A DNA stretch of 64,000 bases from Pedococcus aerophilus (GCF_039532215.1 NZ_BAAARN010000001.1:913029-977028), one strand, 5' to 3'; positions 1 through 8,945 are shown, counted from the stretch's first letter. A program made the numbers and translations. The notes: generated by a model from the letters alone, not told the origin.

Positions 1-310
1 CGTGCTGGGCGCGCACCTGGGTGGTGTGCAGCCCCTGCCACTGACCGACGTGGATCTCGCGCCAGCGCGCGTCGAGGGTCACCTCGACGCCCGCCGCCTC
101 GGCCACGTGCTCGGCCGTGACCCGGGCCCGCTCCAGGTCGGAGGCGAGCACCCGGGTGGGACGGTATGCCGCGATGGCCCGACCCGCGGCACGCGCCTGC
201 TCCACGCCGCGCTCGGACAGGGCGGTGTCGAGCTGGCCCTGCCAGACGCCCCCGGCGTTGTGCTCGGTCTCCCCGTGGCGGACCAGCAGGACCCGCCGGG
301 CAGCGCTCAC
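1..310 (-). CDS. Histidine phosphatase family protein (partial, N-terminal part)
   Basis: This is the N-terminal ~103 residues of a phosphoglycerate-mutase-like phosphatase; the rest lies before the window. The protein opens with the hallmark LVRHGET motif near residues 8-14, holding the catalytic histidine, followed by a GQLDTALSERGVEQA stretch typical of the family. The GTG start at 310 overlaps the stop of rsfS in a GTGA arrangement, so it is the last visible member of a nadD-rsfS-phosphatase operon. Actinobacterial members in this place are often annotated as phosphoglycerate mutase or glucosyl-3-phosphoglycerate phosphatase; the substrate cannot be told from the visible part. Confidence 0.85.
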   Translation of the reverse strand, partial: MSAARRVLLVRHGETEHNAGGVWQGQLDTALSERGVEQARAAGRAIAAYRPTRVLASDLERARVTAEHVAEAAGVEVTLDARWREIHVGQWQGLHTTQVRAQH

Positions 311-681
311 GCGTCGCGGCGCTTGGGCACGCCGAGGTCGATCTCGGGGCAGTCCTTCCAGAGGCGCTCGAGTTCGTAGAACTCGCGCTCCTCGTCGTGC
401 TGGACGTGCACGACGATGTCGCCGAAGTCGAGCAGGACCCAGCGGCCGTCACGCTCACCCTCACGGCGGATGGGCTTGGCGCCCTTCTCGCGCAGCGAGT
501 CCTCGACGGCGTCGACGATGGCGCCGACCTGGCGGTCGGTGCTGGCGGAGACGATGACGAAGACGTCGGTCAGCGCGAGCTGCTCGCTGACGTCGATGCC
601 GGCGACGGTCGTCGCGAGCTTGTCGTCAGCGGCGATGGCTGCGGTCTTGGCGAGCTCGAGGGCTCGGTCGGTGGCTGGCAC
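307..681 (-). CDS. rsfS: Ribosomal silencing factor RsfS
   Basis: The 124-residue protein belongs to the RsfS/Iojap family, which binds ribosomal protein L14 and blocks joining of the ribosomal subunits when nutrients are scarce. Family-typical parts are visible: the LTDVFVIVSAST strand, the REGERDGRWVLLDFGDIVVHV core and a YELERLW segment near the C-terminus. Length matches the family (about 110-130). The GTG start at 681 is preceded by an AGGAG Shine-Dalgarno about 6 nt upstream, which favours it over the longer open frame. It lies directly after nadD, the usual order in actinobacteria, and its stop overlaps the next start by 4 nt. Confidence 0.95.
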   Translation of the reverse strand: MPATDRALELAKTAAIAADDKLATTVAGIDVSEQLALTDVFVIVSASTDRQVGAIVDAVEDSLREKGAKPIRREGERDGRWVLLDFGDIVVHVQHDEEREFYELERLWKDCPEIDLGVPKRRDA

Positions 682-688
682 TGCACTC

Positions 689-1297
689 CTACGTTCGTGC
701 CGCTGCGCCGACAGGTGAGTCGGCGGCATACAGGCGGTATTTGTTGATGTACTGGACGACGCCGTCGGGCACGAGGTACCAGACGGGTTCGGACCGCTCG
801 ACGCGAGCGCGGCAGTCCGTGGAGCTGATGGCCATGGCCGGCACCTCCTGCAGGCTGACCCTGTCGGCCGGCAGGCCGGACTCCGACAGGACGTAGCCCG
901 GGCGGGTGACCCCCACGAAGTGGGCCAGGTCGAACAGCTCGTCCGCGTCCTTCCAGGACAGGATCTGGGCGAGCGCGTCGGCACCGGTGATGAAGAACAG
1001 CTCGTCGTCCGGACGCTGCGTCTTCAGGTCACGCAGGGTGTCGATCGTGTAGGTGGGTCCAGGCCGGTCGATGTCGACCCGGCTGACCGTGAACCGCGGG
1101 TTGGACGCCGTCGCGACGACGGTCATGAGGTAGCGGTGCTCGGCGGGGCTGACCTCCCGGGCGTCCTTCTGCCACGGCTCCCCCGTCGGGACGAAGACGA
1201 CCTCGTCGAGCCCGAACCGGGTCTGCACCTCGGAGGCGGCCACGAGGTGGCCGTGGTGGATCGGGTCGAACGTCCCGCCCATCACCCCGAGACGCAT
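689..1297 (-). CDS. nadD: Nicotinate-nucleotide adenylyltransferase
   Basis: NadD joins ATP and nicotinate mononucleotide to give deamido-NAD in cytoplasmic NAD biosynthesis. The 202-residue protein has the nucleotidyltransferase signature [12 protein letters not shown] at residues 8-19 and the C-terminal ISSTDCR motif that closes over the adenylate. Length is normal. Its ATG at 1297 lies 2 nt after the stop of the upstream small membrane gene, and rsfS follows 7 nt downstream, so the three look co-transcribed. In most relatives proA lies immediately upstream; here a glycosyltransferase and a methyltransferase separate them. Confidence 0.96.
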   Translation of the reverse strand: MRLGVMGGTFDPIHHGHLVAASEVQTRFGLDEVVFVPTGEPWQKDAREVSPAEHRYLMTVVATASNPRFTVSRVDIDRPGPTYTIDTLRDLKTQRPDDELFFITGADALAQILSWKDADELFDLAHFVGVTRPGYVLSESGLPADRVSLQEVPAMAISSTDCRARVERSEPVWYLVPDGVVQYINKYRLYAADSPVGAAART

Positions 1298-1299
1298 GC

Positions 1300-1521
1300 T
1301 CAGTGGTGGCCGCCCTGTGTGTTGTGGGTGCTGTGGTTGCTGTGCTCACCGTGGTGGGACCCGGCGGCGAGCTTCTGCGCCGTGCCGCGGAAACCCCAGA
1401 GGACACCGAGCAGCGCGAGGAAGGCGATGAACGCGATGGCCCCGAAGGCGTACGGCGACATGGGCAGCTCGCGGAGGGGCTCCTCGGCAGCGGCGAACAG
1501 ATTCGACAGGGACGACGTCAT
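1300..1521 (-). CDS. Small single-pass membrane protein with His-rich tail
   Basis: This is a 73-residue protein of unknown function. A short polar N-terminus is followed by one hydrophobic segment at about residues 23-44 (ending LLGVLWGF) and a polar tail unusually rich in His, Ser and Asn, with eight histidines in the last 18 residues. The tail could bind metal ions, but no family is recognised. The start at 1521 (ATG) was chosen because it has a GAGG about 6 nt upstream and leaves a sensible N-terminus. It lies just upstream of nadD with a 2-nt gap, suggesting co-transcription from a promoter in the 1522-2136 region. Confidence 0.65.
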   Translation of the reverse strand: MTSSLSNLFAAAEEPLRELPMSPYAFGAIAFIAFLALLGVLWGFRGTAQKLAAGSHHGEHSNHSTHNTQGGHH

Positions 1522-1564
1522 GGGCCTCAGCCTACCGGTCGCGGGGCAGGTCGCCTCACGCCCG

Positions 1565-1654
1565 TTGTCCACGGATGTTGTGCACACCCCTGTGCACAAC
1601 GGCGGGTGCGAGCAGAGCCGGATGTGGACGACGGTGTGGGCAACCCGTGGACAG
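1565..1654. promoter_or_regulatory. Cluster of DnaA-box-like words around a perfect inverted repeat
   Basis: Within 90 bases there are five words resembling the actinobacterial DnaA box TTGTCCACA: TTGTCCACG at 1565, the two arms of a perfect 10+10 inverted repeat GTTGTGCACA/TGTGCACAAC (1577-1586 and 1591-1600), TGTGGACGA at 1623 and CGTGGACAG at 1646. Each differs from consensus by one or two bases. No dnaA, dnaN or gyrase gene is near, so this is not the usual replication origin. It could be a DnaA-binding or titration site, or an operator for the minus-strand nadD operon, whose first gene starts at 1521. Binding is inferred from sequence likeness only. Confidence 0.4.
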
Positions 1655-1983
1655 AAAGAGCCTGTCGAAAGCCCTTGCGGGCAAACAGAACCGAGCGCTA
1701 GAAATCTCTCACGCGCTCCGGTCGGAGGGTCGTGAAGGGGCAACCCGGACCGGCTCGAGGACCAGGGCACAGGTCAGCCGGATAACGGTGGACCGCCTCG
1801 ACCGGGCTCGCCCGGGAGAGGTCCTGCGGCCTCCGGGCCACGGGTCCGCGGGCGACGCCGCGGAGGAACTCCGAGACCGCTGACCAGATCGCACCGACCC
1901 GGTGCCCGGTCCGCCGGTGCACAGGGACGCCACCGTCGCAGTGGGCACGACCCGGTTCGCCGGACCGTGCGCGGTCGACCTGG

Positions 1984-2014
1984 GGGCCCCTCGATCTCAT
2001 ACGTCGAGGGGCCC
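1984..2014. terminator. Strong hairpin, possible terminator of an unannotated transcript
   Basis: Perfect 11-bp arms (GGGCCCCTCGA and its complement) enclose a 9-nt loop. A pyrimidine-rich CTCACCTCTTTCC follows on the plus strand, as in a weak intrinsic terminator. No plus-strand gene lies upstream, so it may end a non-coding RNA or belong to the 5' leader of the glycosyltransferase mRNA. Confidence 0.35.
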
Positions 2015-2136
2015 TCACCTCTTTCCTGCCGTGCCCTTCTCCCCTGTCCGGCACCGTGCGCGCACGGCCCCGGACCACGACGCAGGTATGGCGCGCGCTC
2101 ACCCGCCGGGCCCGGCCCACCGCCTAGTCTTGGAGC

Positions 2137-3117
2137 ATGTCGCCGGAGCTCAGCATCGTCATCCCCGTGTACAACGAGGAGGACGTCCTGCCCCTGCTCG
2201 CGGCCCGGTTGCGCCCCGTCGCGGACGCGCTCGACACCACCTACGAGGTGGTCGCGGTCGACGACGGCAGCAGCGACTCCTCCCCGGTGGTGCTCCAGCG
2301 GATGCTGCGAGAGTGGCCGCAGCTGCGAATCGTCCGGCTCCGCGCGAACGCCGGACACCAGGCGGCCATCTCGGCCGGCCTCGCGAGCGCCCGTGGCGGC
2401 TACGTCGTCACCCTCGACGCCGACCTGCAGGACCCGCCCGAGGTCATCCCGGAGATGCTGGCCCAGGCCCGTGCCCACGGCGCCGACGTCGTCTACGGCG
2501 TCCGCTCGGACCGCTCCACCGACTCGGTGTTCAAGCGGCTGAGCGCCCGCGCCTTCTACCGCCTCATCCGGGTGCTGTCCGGGACGCGGGCGCAGGTCGA
2601 CGCAGGCGACTACCGCCTCATGTCACGGGCGACGGTCAATGCCATCAACGCGCTCCCCGAGCACCACCGGGTGCTGCGGTTCGTCGTCCCGGCGCTCGGC
2701 TTCCCGTCCGCCTCGGTGACCTACCGTCGTGACGAGCGGGCCGCCGGCAAGTCCAAGTACCCGCTCGCGAAGATGATCCGGCTGTCGCTGGACAGCGTTA
2801 CCGGTTTCTCCACCGCTCCCCTGCGGGCCGCGACCTGGCTGGGGCTGGTCGGTGGCGCCGCGGCGTTCCTGCTGCTGGCCTACGCCCTCGTCGCGAGCGC
2901 CTCGGGCCACACGCTGCCCGGCTGGACGTCCACGGTCGTCGCCGTCGCCGGTGTCGGCGCGGTGCAGCTGCTGTGCCTGGGCATCCTGGGCGAGTACGTC
3001 GGGCGCATGTACGCCCACCTCCAGGCCAGGCCCACCTACTTCGTGGCCTACGACTCCCTGACGGGGCCGGTCACGCCCGCGGACGAGCCTCTACCAGCAG
3101 AGTCACGCCGGGCATAG
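2137..3117 (+). CDS. Family 2 glycosyltransferase, polyprenyl-phosphate-sugar synthase type
   Basis: The 326-residue protein resembles the dolichol-phosphate-mannose synthase/GtrB branch of GT2, which moves a sugar from a nucleotide sugar to a polyprenyl phosphate at the inner membrane face. The GT-A domain begins with IVIPVYNEE (residues 7-15), has VDDGSSDSS at 41-49 and the metal-binding DADLQDP at 94-100. Two hydrophobic segments follow at about 233-255 and 264-287, as in GtrB. GGAG lies 2 nt before the ATG. It is convergent with the methyltransferase gene and overlaps it by 47 nt. Donor sugar and final product are unknown; cell-wall glycan or glycoprotein modification is likely. Confidence 0.88.
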   Translation: MSPELSIVIPVYNEEDVLPLLAARLRPVADALDTTYEVVAVDDGSSDSSPVVLQRMLREWPQLRIVRLRANAGHQAAISAGLASARGGYVVTLDADLQDPPEVIPEMLAQARAHGADVVYGVRSDRSTDSVFKRLSARAFYRLIRVLSGTRAQVDAGDYRLMSRATVNAINALPEHHRVLRFVVPALGFPSASVTYRRDERAAGKSKYPLAKMIRLSLDSVTGFSTAPLRAATWLGLVGGAAAFLLLAYALVASASGHTLPGWTSTVVAVAGVGAVQLLCLGILGEYVGRMYAHLQARPTYFVAYDSLTGPVTPADEPLPAESRRA

Positions 3118-3766
3118 CCTTCACCGGCAGCCAGCGCTCCACGGTGACGATGGCGCGCAGCCCGAGGTTGACCACCGGGTGCACCGTGTCGAGGTCGGAC
3201 CCGCTCGAGGTCCGGCGGCGCAGCGCGACGACCGGACGCAGCAGCACGTTCCACGACGTCATCGAGGCCACCTCGAACCCCCCGCGCTCGAGCACCTCGC
3301 GCAGCGTGGTCCGCGTGTAGCGACGGACGTGGTCGACGGCGACGTCGTGGTCGGACCACAGCCGAGGGTCGGCGGGGACGGCCACGAGGAACCGGCCACC
3401 GGGTCGCAGGGCGCGGGCCACCTCGGCGACCGCGGCGTCGTCGTCGAGGATGTGCTCGAGGACGTCGAACGCCACGACGAGGTCCAGCGAGTCGTCGGCC
3501 ACAGGCAGTGCGGTGGCGTCCGCGCGCAGGACGGACAGCCCGCGCTCGGCAGCCACCTCGGCGCCGTCCGCGCCATACTCCAGGGCTGCCACGCACCAGC
3601 CCGCCGCCTGCAGGACGCGGGTGTTGCCGCCGCCGGCGGCACCGATGTCGAGGGCCGTCCCGGGAGTGACCTCGGCGACCATCCTGGACAGCAGGTGCCG
3701 GCGCTCGCGGTACCACCAGTGGGCGTCCTCGAGCGCGGCCAGCTTTCGGACCTCAGTGCCTTCCAC
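3071..3766 (-). CDS. Class I SAM-dependent methyltransferase
   Basis: This 231-residue protein has a Rossmann-fold methyltransferase core: the SAM-binding motif LDIGAAGGG at residues 39-47, the acidic loop after strand 2 (ALEYGAD, about 61-67) and FDVLEH at 100-105, typical of Methyltransf_11/23 enzymes. An N-terminal HWWYRERR segment and a C-terminal hydrophobic stretch resemble enzymes acting on lipids or membrane-linked glycans. Its 3' end overlaps the convergent glycosyltransferase gene by 47 nt, so the two coding sequences share DNA. Pairing with that gene hints at a shared glycan pathway, but the substrate is unknown. Confidence 0.85.
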   Translation of the reverse strand: MEGTEVRKLAALEDAHWWYRERRHLLSRMVAEVTPGTALDIGAAGGGNTRVLQAAGWCVAALEYGADGAEVAAERGLSVLRADATALPVADDSLDLVVAFDVLEHILDDDAAVAEVARALRPGGRFLVAVPADPRLWSDHDVAVDHVRRYTRTTLREVLERGGFEVASMTSWNVLLRPVVALRRRTSSGSDLDTVHPVVNLGLRAIVTVERWLPVKAMPGVTLLVEARPRA

Positions 3767-3843
3767 GGGCGCTCATCCTGCCATGCGGTCAGTCCGGGTC
3801 CGGGACGCGTCCGCTGCGGCGCTGCGTATGCCGCGTCGCCGGC

Positions 3844-5124
3844 TCAGCTGCGCACCTGTCCGTCGCCCTCGACGACCCACTTGGTCGTCGTGAGCTCGGG
3901 CAGCGCCATGGGCCCGCGGGCGTGCAGCTTCTGGGTCGAGATGCCGATCTCGGCACCGAAGCCGAACTCGCCACCGTCGGTGAAGCGGGTGGACGCGTTG
4001 ACCATGACCACCGCGGCGTCGACCTCGCTGGTGAACCGGCGGGCAGCGGCGCGGTCCTCGGTGACGATCGCCTCGGTGTGACCCGAGCCGTACGTCCTGA
4101 TGTGCTCCATGGCGGTGTCGAGGTCGGGGACGACGCGCACGCTCATCTCCAGCGCGAGGTACTCGGTGCCCCAGTCCTCCTCGGTCGCGGCCTCGTGCGG
4201 GACCCCGGCGCGCTCGGCCGCAGCCCCGGCGGCGTCGTCGGTGTGCAGGACGACCCCCGCGCCGGAGAGCTCGGCGAGCACCTTGGGAAGGAAGTCGGCG
4301 GCGACGGACTCGTGGACGAGGAGCGACTCGGCGGAGTTGCAGACGCTCGGGCGGTGGACCTTGGCGTTGACGGCGATCGCGAGCGCCTTGTCGAGGTCGG
4401 CCGCGGCGTCGACATAGACGTGGCAGTTGCCGACCCCGGTCTCGATGACGGGGACGGTCGACTCGGTGACGACGGTCTGGATCAGGCCGGCTCCCCCGCG
4501 CGGGATGATCAGGTCGACCAGGCCACGGGCGGTGAGCAGCGCTCGGACGGCGTCACGACCACCCTCGAGCAGGGTGATCGAGTCGGCGGGGAGGTCTTGG
4601 GTGACGAGGGCGTCGCGCAGGACGTCGACGAGGGCGCGGTTGGTCGACCCGGCGGCCGAACCCCCGCGCAGGATGACGGCGTTGCCGGACTTGAGGCCGA
4701 GCCCGGCCGCGTCGACGGTGACGTTGGGGCGGGCTTCGTAGACCATGCCCACGACGCCCATGGGGACGCGGACCTGGCGGATCTCCAGCCCGTTGGCCAG
4801 GGTCGAGCCGCGCACCACCTCCCCCACCGGGTCCGGAAGCGCCGCGACGTCTCGGAGGGCCTGGGCCACGGCGACGACCCGCTCCGGACTGAGGGCGAGG
4901 CGGTCGAGCAGGCCCTGCGCCATACCGGACTCGCGGCCCCGGTCGAGGTCCTCGGCGTTGGCGGCCACGATGCGGTCGGTGGCGGCGTCGAGGGCATCGG
5001 CGAGGGCACGCAGCGCGGCGTCCTTGTCGGCCCGCGAGAGCAGGGCGAGGCGGCGGGAGGCGGTGCGGGCAGCGCGGGCCGCGTCGGCGACCTGGGCGAC
5101 GGCGGCGGGATCGATCTCGGCCAT
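3844..5124 (-). CDS. proA: Glutamate-5-semialdehyde dehydrogenase (gamma-glutamyl phosphate reductase)
   Basis: ProA reduces gamma-glutamyl phosphate to glutamate-5-semialdehyde with NADPH, the second step of proline synthesis. The 426-residue protein matches the family along its length: [15 protein letters not shown] (128-141), [14 protein letters not shown] (144-157), IPRGGAGLI near 207-215 and the catalytic cysteine in [10 protein letters not shown] (about C262). ATG at 5124 gives the usual N-terminus; no good Shine-Dalgarno precedes it. ProB, its normal upstream partner, is encoded 1 kb away, separated by pdxY on the opposite strand, so the two proline genes are no longer one transcript. 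Confidence 0.97.
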   Translation of the reverse strand: MAEIDPAAVAQVADAARAARTASRRLALLSRADKDAALRALADALDAATDRIVAANAEDLDRGRESGMAQGLLDRLALSPERVVAVAQALRDVAALPDPVGEVVRGSTLANGLEIRQVRVPMGVVGMVYEARPNVTVDAAGLGLKSGNAVILRGGSAAGSTNRALVDVLRDALVTQDLPADSITLLEGGRDAVRALLTARGLVDLIIPRGGAGLIQTVVTESTVPVIETGVGNCHVYVDAAADLDKALAIAVNAKVHRPSVCNSAESLLVHESVAADFLPKVLAELSGAGVVLHTDDAAGAAAERAGVPHEAATEEDWGTEYLALEMSVRVVPDLDTAMEHIRTYGSGHTEAIVTEDRAAARRFTSEVDAAVVMVNASTRFTDGGEFGFGAEIGISTQKLHARGPMALPELTTTKWVVEGDGQVRS

Positions 5125-5184
5125 GGTCCAAGGGTAGGCCGCGCCGTCCGCCACCCGGCCGTGCGTCCCGTCCCTCAGACCACC

Positions 5185-5272
5185 CCCACCCCGACCCCGT
5201 GACCGATGTTCCGCCCATCTGGCCGGTGGGAGTCCTCGTGAGCGGAAGGGCGGGTACGAGGTCGGGGGTGGG
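5185..5272. repeat. Imperfect inverted repeat in the proA-pdxY divergent region
   Basis: CCCACCCCGACC at 5185-5196 is complementary to GGTCGGGGGTGGG at 5260-5272, apart from one bulged base, with 63 nt between. The right arm runs into the GGAGG Shine-Dalgarno of pdxY (5271-5275). If the hairpin forms in pdxY mRNA it could hide the ribosome site. Function is untested. Confidence 0.4.
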
Positions 5273-5280
5273 AGGACTGG

Positions 5281-6144
5281 TTGAATGCACCGGTGAGCAT
5301 CTTGTCGATCCAGTCCTCCGTCGCGTACGGCCACGTCGGCAACAGCGCCGCCGTCTTCCCCCTCCAGCGGCTCGGCGTGGAGGTGTGGCCGGTGCACACG
5401 GTGCACTTCTCCAACCACACCGGGTATGGCGCGTGGAAGGGCCCGCTCATGCCGGCCGACGACGTGCGCGCGGTGATCGAGGGCGTCGAGGAGCGCGGCG
5501 CGTTCCCGAACGTCGATGCGGTGCTCTCGGGCTACCAGGGTGGCGAGGAGATCGGTGACGTGATCCTCGACGCCGTCGCCCGCGTCAAGGCCGCGAACCC
5601 TGCCGCGATCTACGCCTGCGACCCGGTGATGGGCAACGCCAGGAGCGGCTGCTTCGTCCACCCCGCAATCCCGGTGCTGCTGCGCGAGCGCGTGGTCCCG
5701 GCGGCCGACCTCATTACGCCCAACCAGTTCGAGCTCGGGTTCCTCACGGACACCGAGCCGCGGACCATCGAGGACACCCTCGCCTCGGTCGACCTGGCTC
5801 GCGCGATGGGGCCGTCGACGGTGCTGGTGACCAGCGTCGAGCGACCCGATGCCCCCGAGGACACCATCGAGATGATGGCCGTGACCGGTGACGGGGCATG
5901 GATCGTCCAGACGCCGCGACTTCCCATGAAGGCCAACGGTTCCGGCGATGTGACGGCTGCCCTGTTCACCGCCCACCTGCTGGAGACCGGCGACCCCGCT
6001 GTCGCCCTGGCGCGCACGGCGAGCAGCGTCTTCGACCTGCTGCAGACGACCCTGGACTCCGGCGAGCGCGAGCTCCAGCTGGTGCAGTCCCAGGAGGCCC
6101 TGGCCAACCCGCGCCTCCAGTTCGAGGTCACCCAGGTCCGCTGA
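5281..6144 (+). CDS. pdxY: Pyridoxal kinase
   Basis: PdxY phosphorylates pyridoxal in the vitamin B6 salvage pathway. The 287-residue protein carries the ribokinase-superfamily layout: [18 protein letters not shown] at the N-terminus, the conserved DPVMG (about residues 114-118), ITPNQFE and the anion-hole/catalytic NGSGD near 220-224. GGAGG at 5271-5275 sits 5 nt before the TTG at 5281, which supports that start; a GTG at 5293 would match the N-terminus of some homologues but lies 17 nt from the site. The gene is inserted on the plus strand between proB and proA and ends 10 nt before the end of convergent proB with no clear terminator. Confidence 0.93.
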   Translation: MNAPVSILSIQSSVAYGHVGNSAAVFPLQRLGVEVWPVHTVHFSNHTGYGAWKGPLMPADDVRAVIEGVEERGAFPNVDAVLSGYQGGEEIGDVILDAVARVKAANPAAIYACDPVMGNARSGCFVHPAIPVLLRERVVPAADLITPNQFELGFLTDTEPRTIEDTLASVDLARAMGPSTVLVTSVERPDAPEDTIEMMAVTGDGAWIVQTPRLPMKANGSGDVTAALFTAHLLETGDPAVALARTASSVFDLLQTTLDSGERELQLVQSQEALANPRLQFEVTQVR

Positions 6145-6154
6145 GGGCTGACCC

Positions 6155-7279
6155 CTAGAGCAGGACCAGGTCGTCGCGGTGGACGACCTCGCGCTCGTAC
6201 TCCGGCCCGAGCTCCTTGGCCAGCTCGCGCGTCGACCGGCCGAGCATGCCCGGCAGCTCGACCGAGGTGTAGTTGACCAGGCCGCGGGCGATCGCCGTCC
6301 CGTCGGGCGTGCACAGGTCGACCGCGTCGCCGTCGGCGAACGTCCCCTCGACACCCGTGATCCCGGCGGGCAGCAACGAGGTACGGCGCTCGGTCACCGC
6401 ACGCACGGCGCCCGGGTCCAGCAGCAGCCTGCCGCGCGGGGTGGTCGCGTGCTGGAGCCACAGCTTGCGGGACGTGCGTCGTGACCCGGTGGGGACGAAC
6501 ACCGTCCCGACGTCCTCGCCGCCCAGGGCCCGGACGATGCGGTCGGCCGAGGTGAGGACGGTGGTGATGCCCGCGGCGTTCGCGATCGTCGCCGCCTCGA
6601 CCTTGGTCAGCATGCCGCCGCTGCCGATGCTCGAGCCGGTGCCGCCGATGTCCAGCTGCTCCAGACCCTCTCCCCCGACCACGGACGGGACCCGCTGGCT
6701 CCCGGCGCGGGACGGCGGACCGTCGTACAGGGCGTCGACGTCGGTGAGCAGGAGCAGGCCGTCGGCGTGCACGAGGTGGGCCACCAGCGCAGCAAGACGG
6801 TCGTTGTCGCCGAAGCGGATCTCGTGCGTCGCCACGGTGTCGTTCTCGTTGACGATCGGCACGATGCCGAGCTCGAGCAGCCGGTCCAGGGTGCGCCTGG
6901 CGTTCGTGTAGTGCGAGCGCCGGGTCACGTCGTCGGCGGTGAGGAGCACCTGGCCGACGGTGAGCCCGTGGGCACCGAACGCCCGCTGGTATGCCGCGAC
7001 GAGGGCTCCCTGCCCCACGCTCGCGGCGGCCTGCTGGGTCGCGAGGTCACCGGGGCGCCGGGCCAGCCCGAGCGGGCCGATCCCGGCGGCGATGGCGCCC
7101 GAGGACACCAGGACGACCTGTTGGCCGGCGAGGCGTCGGGCCGCGAGGGCGTCGACGAGGGCGACCAGCCTGGCCTCGTCGAGGGACCCGCCCCCCGGCT
7201 CGGTCAGCGACGACGAGCCGACCTTGACCACCAGGCGCCGGGCGCGAGCCACGTCGCGCCGGCGGTCGGCCACGCTCAT
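6155..7279 (-). CDS. proB: Glutamate 5-kinase
   Basis: ProB phosphorylates glutamate to gamma-glutamyl phosphate, the first and feedback-regulated step of proline synthesis. The 374-residue protein has an amino-acid-kinase domain ([10 protein letters not shown] near residue 20, [25 protein letters not shown]) and a C-terminal PUA domain (about 280-365), the long two-domain form. The start ATG overlaps the obg stop as ATGA, so it is translationally coupled to obg. proA should follow directly, but pdxY on the other strand intervenes. Confidence 0.97.
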   Translation of the reverse strand: MSVADRRRDVARARRLVVKVGSSSLTEPGGGSLDEARLVALVDALAARRLAGQQVVLVSSGAIAAGIGPLGLARRPGDLATQQAAASVGQGALVAAYQRAFGAHGLTVGQVLLTADDVTRRSHYTNARRTLDRLLELGIVPIVNENDTVATHEIRFGDNDRLAALVAHLVHADGLLLLTDVDALYDGPPSRAGSQRVPSVVGGEGLEQLDIGGTGSSIGSGGMLTKVEAATIANAAGITTVLTSADRIVRALGGEDVGTVFVPTGSRRTSRKLWLQHATTPRGRLLLDPGAVRAVTERRTSLLPAGITGVEGTFADGDAVDLCTPDGTAIARGLVNYTSVELPGMLGRSTRELAKELGPEYEREVVHRDDLVLL

Positions 7280-8823
7280 CCCTGGGAGCCCTCGGCGTCC
7301 TCGACGTCCTCGCTCTTGGCCGTCGCCCAGTGACCGGCCTTGCGCTCCTCCGCGAGCTCCGCGCGGGCGGCCGTGCGGGCAGCCCGACGGTCGGCGTAGT
7401 CGGCGCGCTTGTCCTCACGGGTGGGCCGGGTGGCCTCCTCGAGGCGCAGGTCCGTCCCGCGCTGGCCGAGCAGCTCGGCACCGGCGATGAGGGTGGGCTC
7501 CCAGTCGAAGACGACCGCGTTGTCCTTGGGCCCGATGAGCACGGTGGCGCCGGCGACGGCACCAGCCTTGAACAGAGCCTCCTCGACACCGAGGCGTCCG
7601 AGGCGGTCGGCGAGGTAACCCACGGCCTCGTCGTTGGAGAAGTCGGTCTGGCGGACCCACCGGGTGGGGCGCTCGCCGTCGATGCGAAAGACCTCGCCGT
7701 CGGGGGTGTTCTCCCGCACGATCTTGAAGCCGCTGTCGTCGACCGACTTGGGCCGGATGATGACGCGCTTGGGCGTCGCCGAGGCGATCTCGAGCTCCTT
7801 GCGCGCCTCGCCGACGTGGCGGGCCATCGCGAACATCAGCTCGCGCAGGCCGGTGTGGGCCACGGCCGAGGCGATGAAAACCTCGATGCCACGGGCCTCG
7901 AGGTCGGGCTTGACCATCTCGGCCAGCTCGTGGGCCTCGGGCACGTCGGCCTTGTTGAGGACGACGATGCGGGTGCGCTCTGCGAGCGGGCGCCCACCGA
8001 GGGTCTCGTCCGGCACGTACTGCGCCAGCTCCTCCTCGATCACCTCGAGGTCGGTCATCGGGTCGCGACCGGGCTCGAGCGTCGCGCAGTCGATGACGTG
8101 CACGAGCACCGAGCAGCGCTCGACGTGGCGCAGGAACTCCAGGCCGAGGCCCTTGCCCTGGCTCGCGCCGGGGATGAGGCCGGGCACGTCGGCGACGGTG
8201 AACCGGAACTCGCCGGCCTGCACCACACCGAGGTTGGGCACCAGCGTCGTGAACGGGTAGTCCGCGATCTTCGGCCGGGCTGCGGACAGCACTGACACCA
8301 GCGAGGACTTGCCGGCCGAGGGGAAGCCGATCAGGGCGACGTCCGCGAGCGACTTGAGCTCGAGCAGGATGTCGCCGGAGTCGCCGGGCTCACCGAGCAG
8401 GGCGAAGCCGGGTGCCTTGCGGCGGGCCGACGCGAGCGCCTTGTTGCCCAGGCCACCGCGGCCACCGCGGGCGGCGACGAACTCGGCGTCCTGGTCCACG
8501 AGATCGGCCAGGACGGTGCCGTCGGTGTCCTTGACGACGGTGCCGGCCGGGACGGGCAGCACCAGGTCGCCTCCGTCGGCGCCGTTGCGCTCGTCACCGG
8601 CGCCGGGCTTGCCGTTGGTGGCCGTGCGGTGGGGGTGGCGGTGGTAGTCGAGCAGCGTGGTCGCCTGGGGGTCCACGCGCAGGATGATGTCGCCTCCGCG
8701 ACCGCCGTTGCCGCCGTCGGGTCCACCGAGGGGCTTGAACTTCTCACGCTTGACGGAAGCGACACCGTGGCCACCGTCGCCGGCGGCGACGTGCAGCACG
8801 ACGCGGTCGACGAAGCTGGTCAT
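7276..8823 (-). CDS. obg: GTPase Obg/CgtA
   Basis: Obg is an essential ribosome-associated GTPase that checks 50S maturation and links it to the stringent response. The 515-residue protein shows the glycine-rich Obg fold (residues 1-158, [13 protein letters not shown]), a G domain with G1 GFPSAGKSS near 167-175, [10 protein letters not shown] as switch II and NKAD as G4, then the actinobacterial OCT domain (about 355-435) and a charged tail. It follows L21 and L27, the normal order. A pair of hairpins separates it from rpmA, so it may also have its own promoter in the 8824-8905 stretch. Confidence 0.98.
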   Translation of the reverse strand: MTSFVDRVVLHVAAGDGGHGVASVKREKFKPLGGPDGGNGGRGGDIILRVDPQATTLLDYHRHPHRTATNGKPGAGDERNGADGGDLVLPVPAGTVVKDTDGTVLADLVDQDAEFVAARGGRGGLGNKALASARRKAPGFALLGEPGDSGDILLELKSLADVALIGFPSAGKSSLVSVLSAARPKIADYPFTTLVPNLGVVQAGEFRFTVADVPGLIPGASQGKGLGLEFLRHVERCSVLVHVIDCATLEPGRDPMTDLEVIEEELAQYVPDETLGGRPLAERTRIVVLNKADVPEAHELAEMVKPDLEARGIEVFIASAVAHTGLRELMFAMARHVGEARKELEIASATPKRVIIRPKSVDDSGFKIVRENTPDGEVFRIDGERPTRWVRQTDFSNDEAVGYLADRLGRLGVEEALFKAGAVAGATVLIGPKDNAVVFDWEPTLIAGAELLGQRGTDLRLEEATRPTREDKRADYADRRAARTAARAELAEERKAGHWATAKSEDVEDAEGSQG

Positions 8824-8905
8824 GGGGCTCTTCTCTCTGATCTGGTCGGTCCGTCCCCGAGTCTAGGAGGGGACGTGCTGGGGTCGTTCGCCGTGACGGA
8901 CAGCA

Positions 8906-8940
8906 GAAGGGGGCGGGACCCGTTCAGGTCCGCCCCCTTC
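8906..8940 (-). terminator. Hairpin terminator, second of a tandem pair after rpmA
   Basis: GAAGGGGGCGGGACC pairs with GGTCCGCCCCCTTC (14 bp, one bulged G) around a CGTTCA loop. It lies between rpmA and obg. The GC-rich stem is strong, but no long U tract follows, as is common in high-GC actinobacteria. Confidence 0.65.
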
Positions 8941-8945
8941 GAGGA

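Larger units (their letters stand above)
1522..2136. other. 615-bp divergent intergenic region
   Basis: This gap separates the minus-strand nadD operon from the plus-strand glycosyltransferase gene and should carry promoters for both. It holds the DnaA-box-like cluster, a strong hairpin at 1984-2014 and, at 2086-2104, one of three intergenic copies of a GTATGSCGCSCGCTCACCC word. Open frames of 100-140 codons run through it, but their codon use is not like that of neighbouring genes and no family is recognised, so no protein gene is called. Confidence 0.7.

Noticed and set aside
1575-1883. Possible small protein of about 100 residues in the 1.6-kb intergenic gap
   Set aside because: Third-codon-position composition is unlike neighbouring genes, no ribosome site precedes it and the sequence is not family-like.
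1698-2120. Minus-strand frame of 140 codons before the glycosyltransferase gene
   Set aside because: It is an Arg/Gly/Pro-rich translation typical of non-coding GC-rich DNA and contains the hairpin at 1984.
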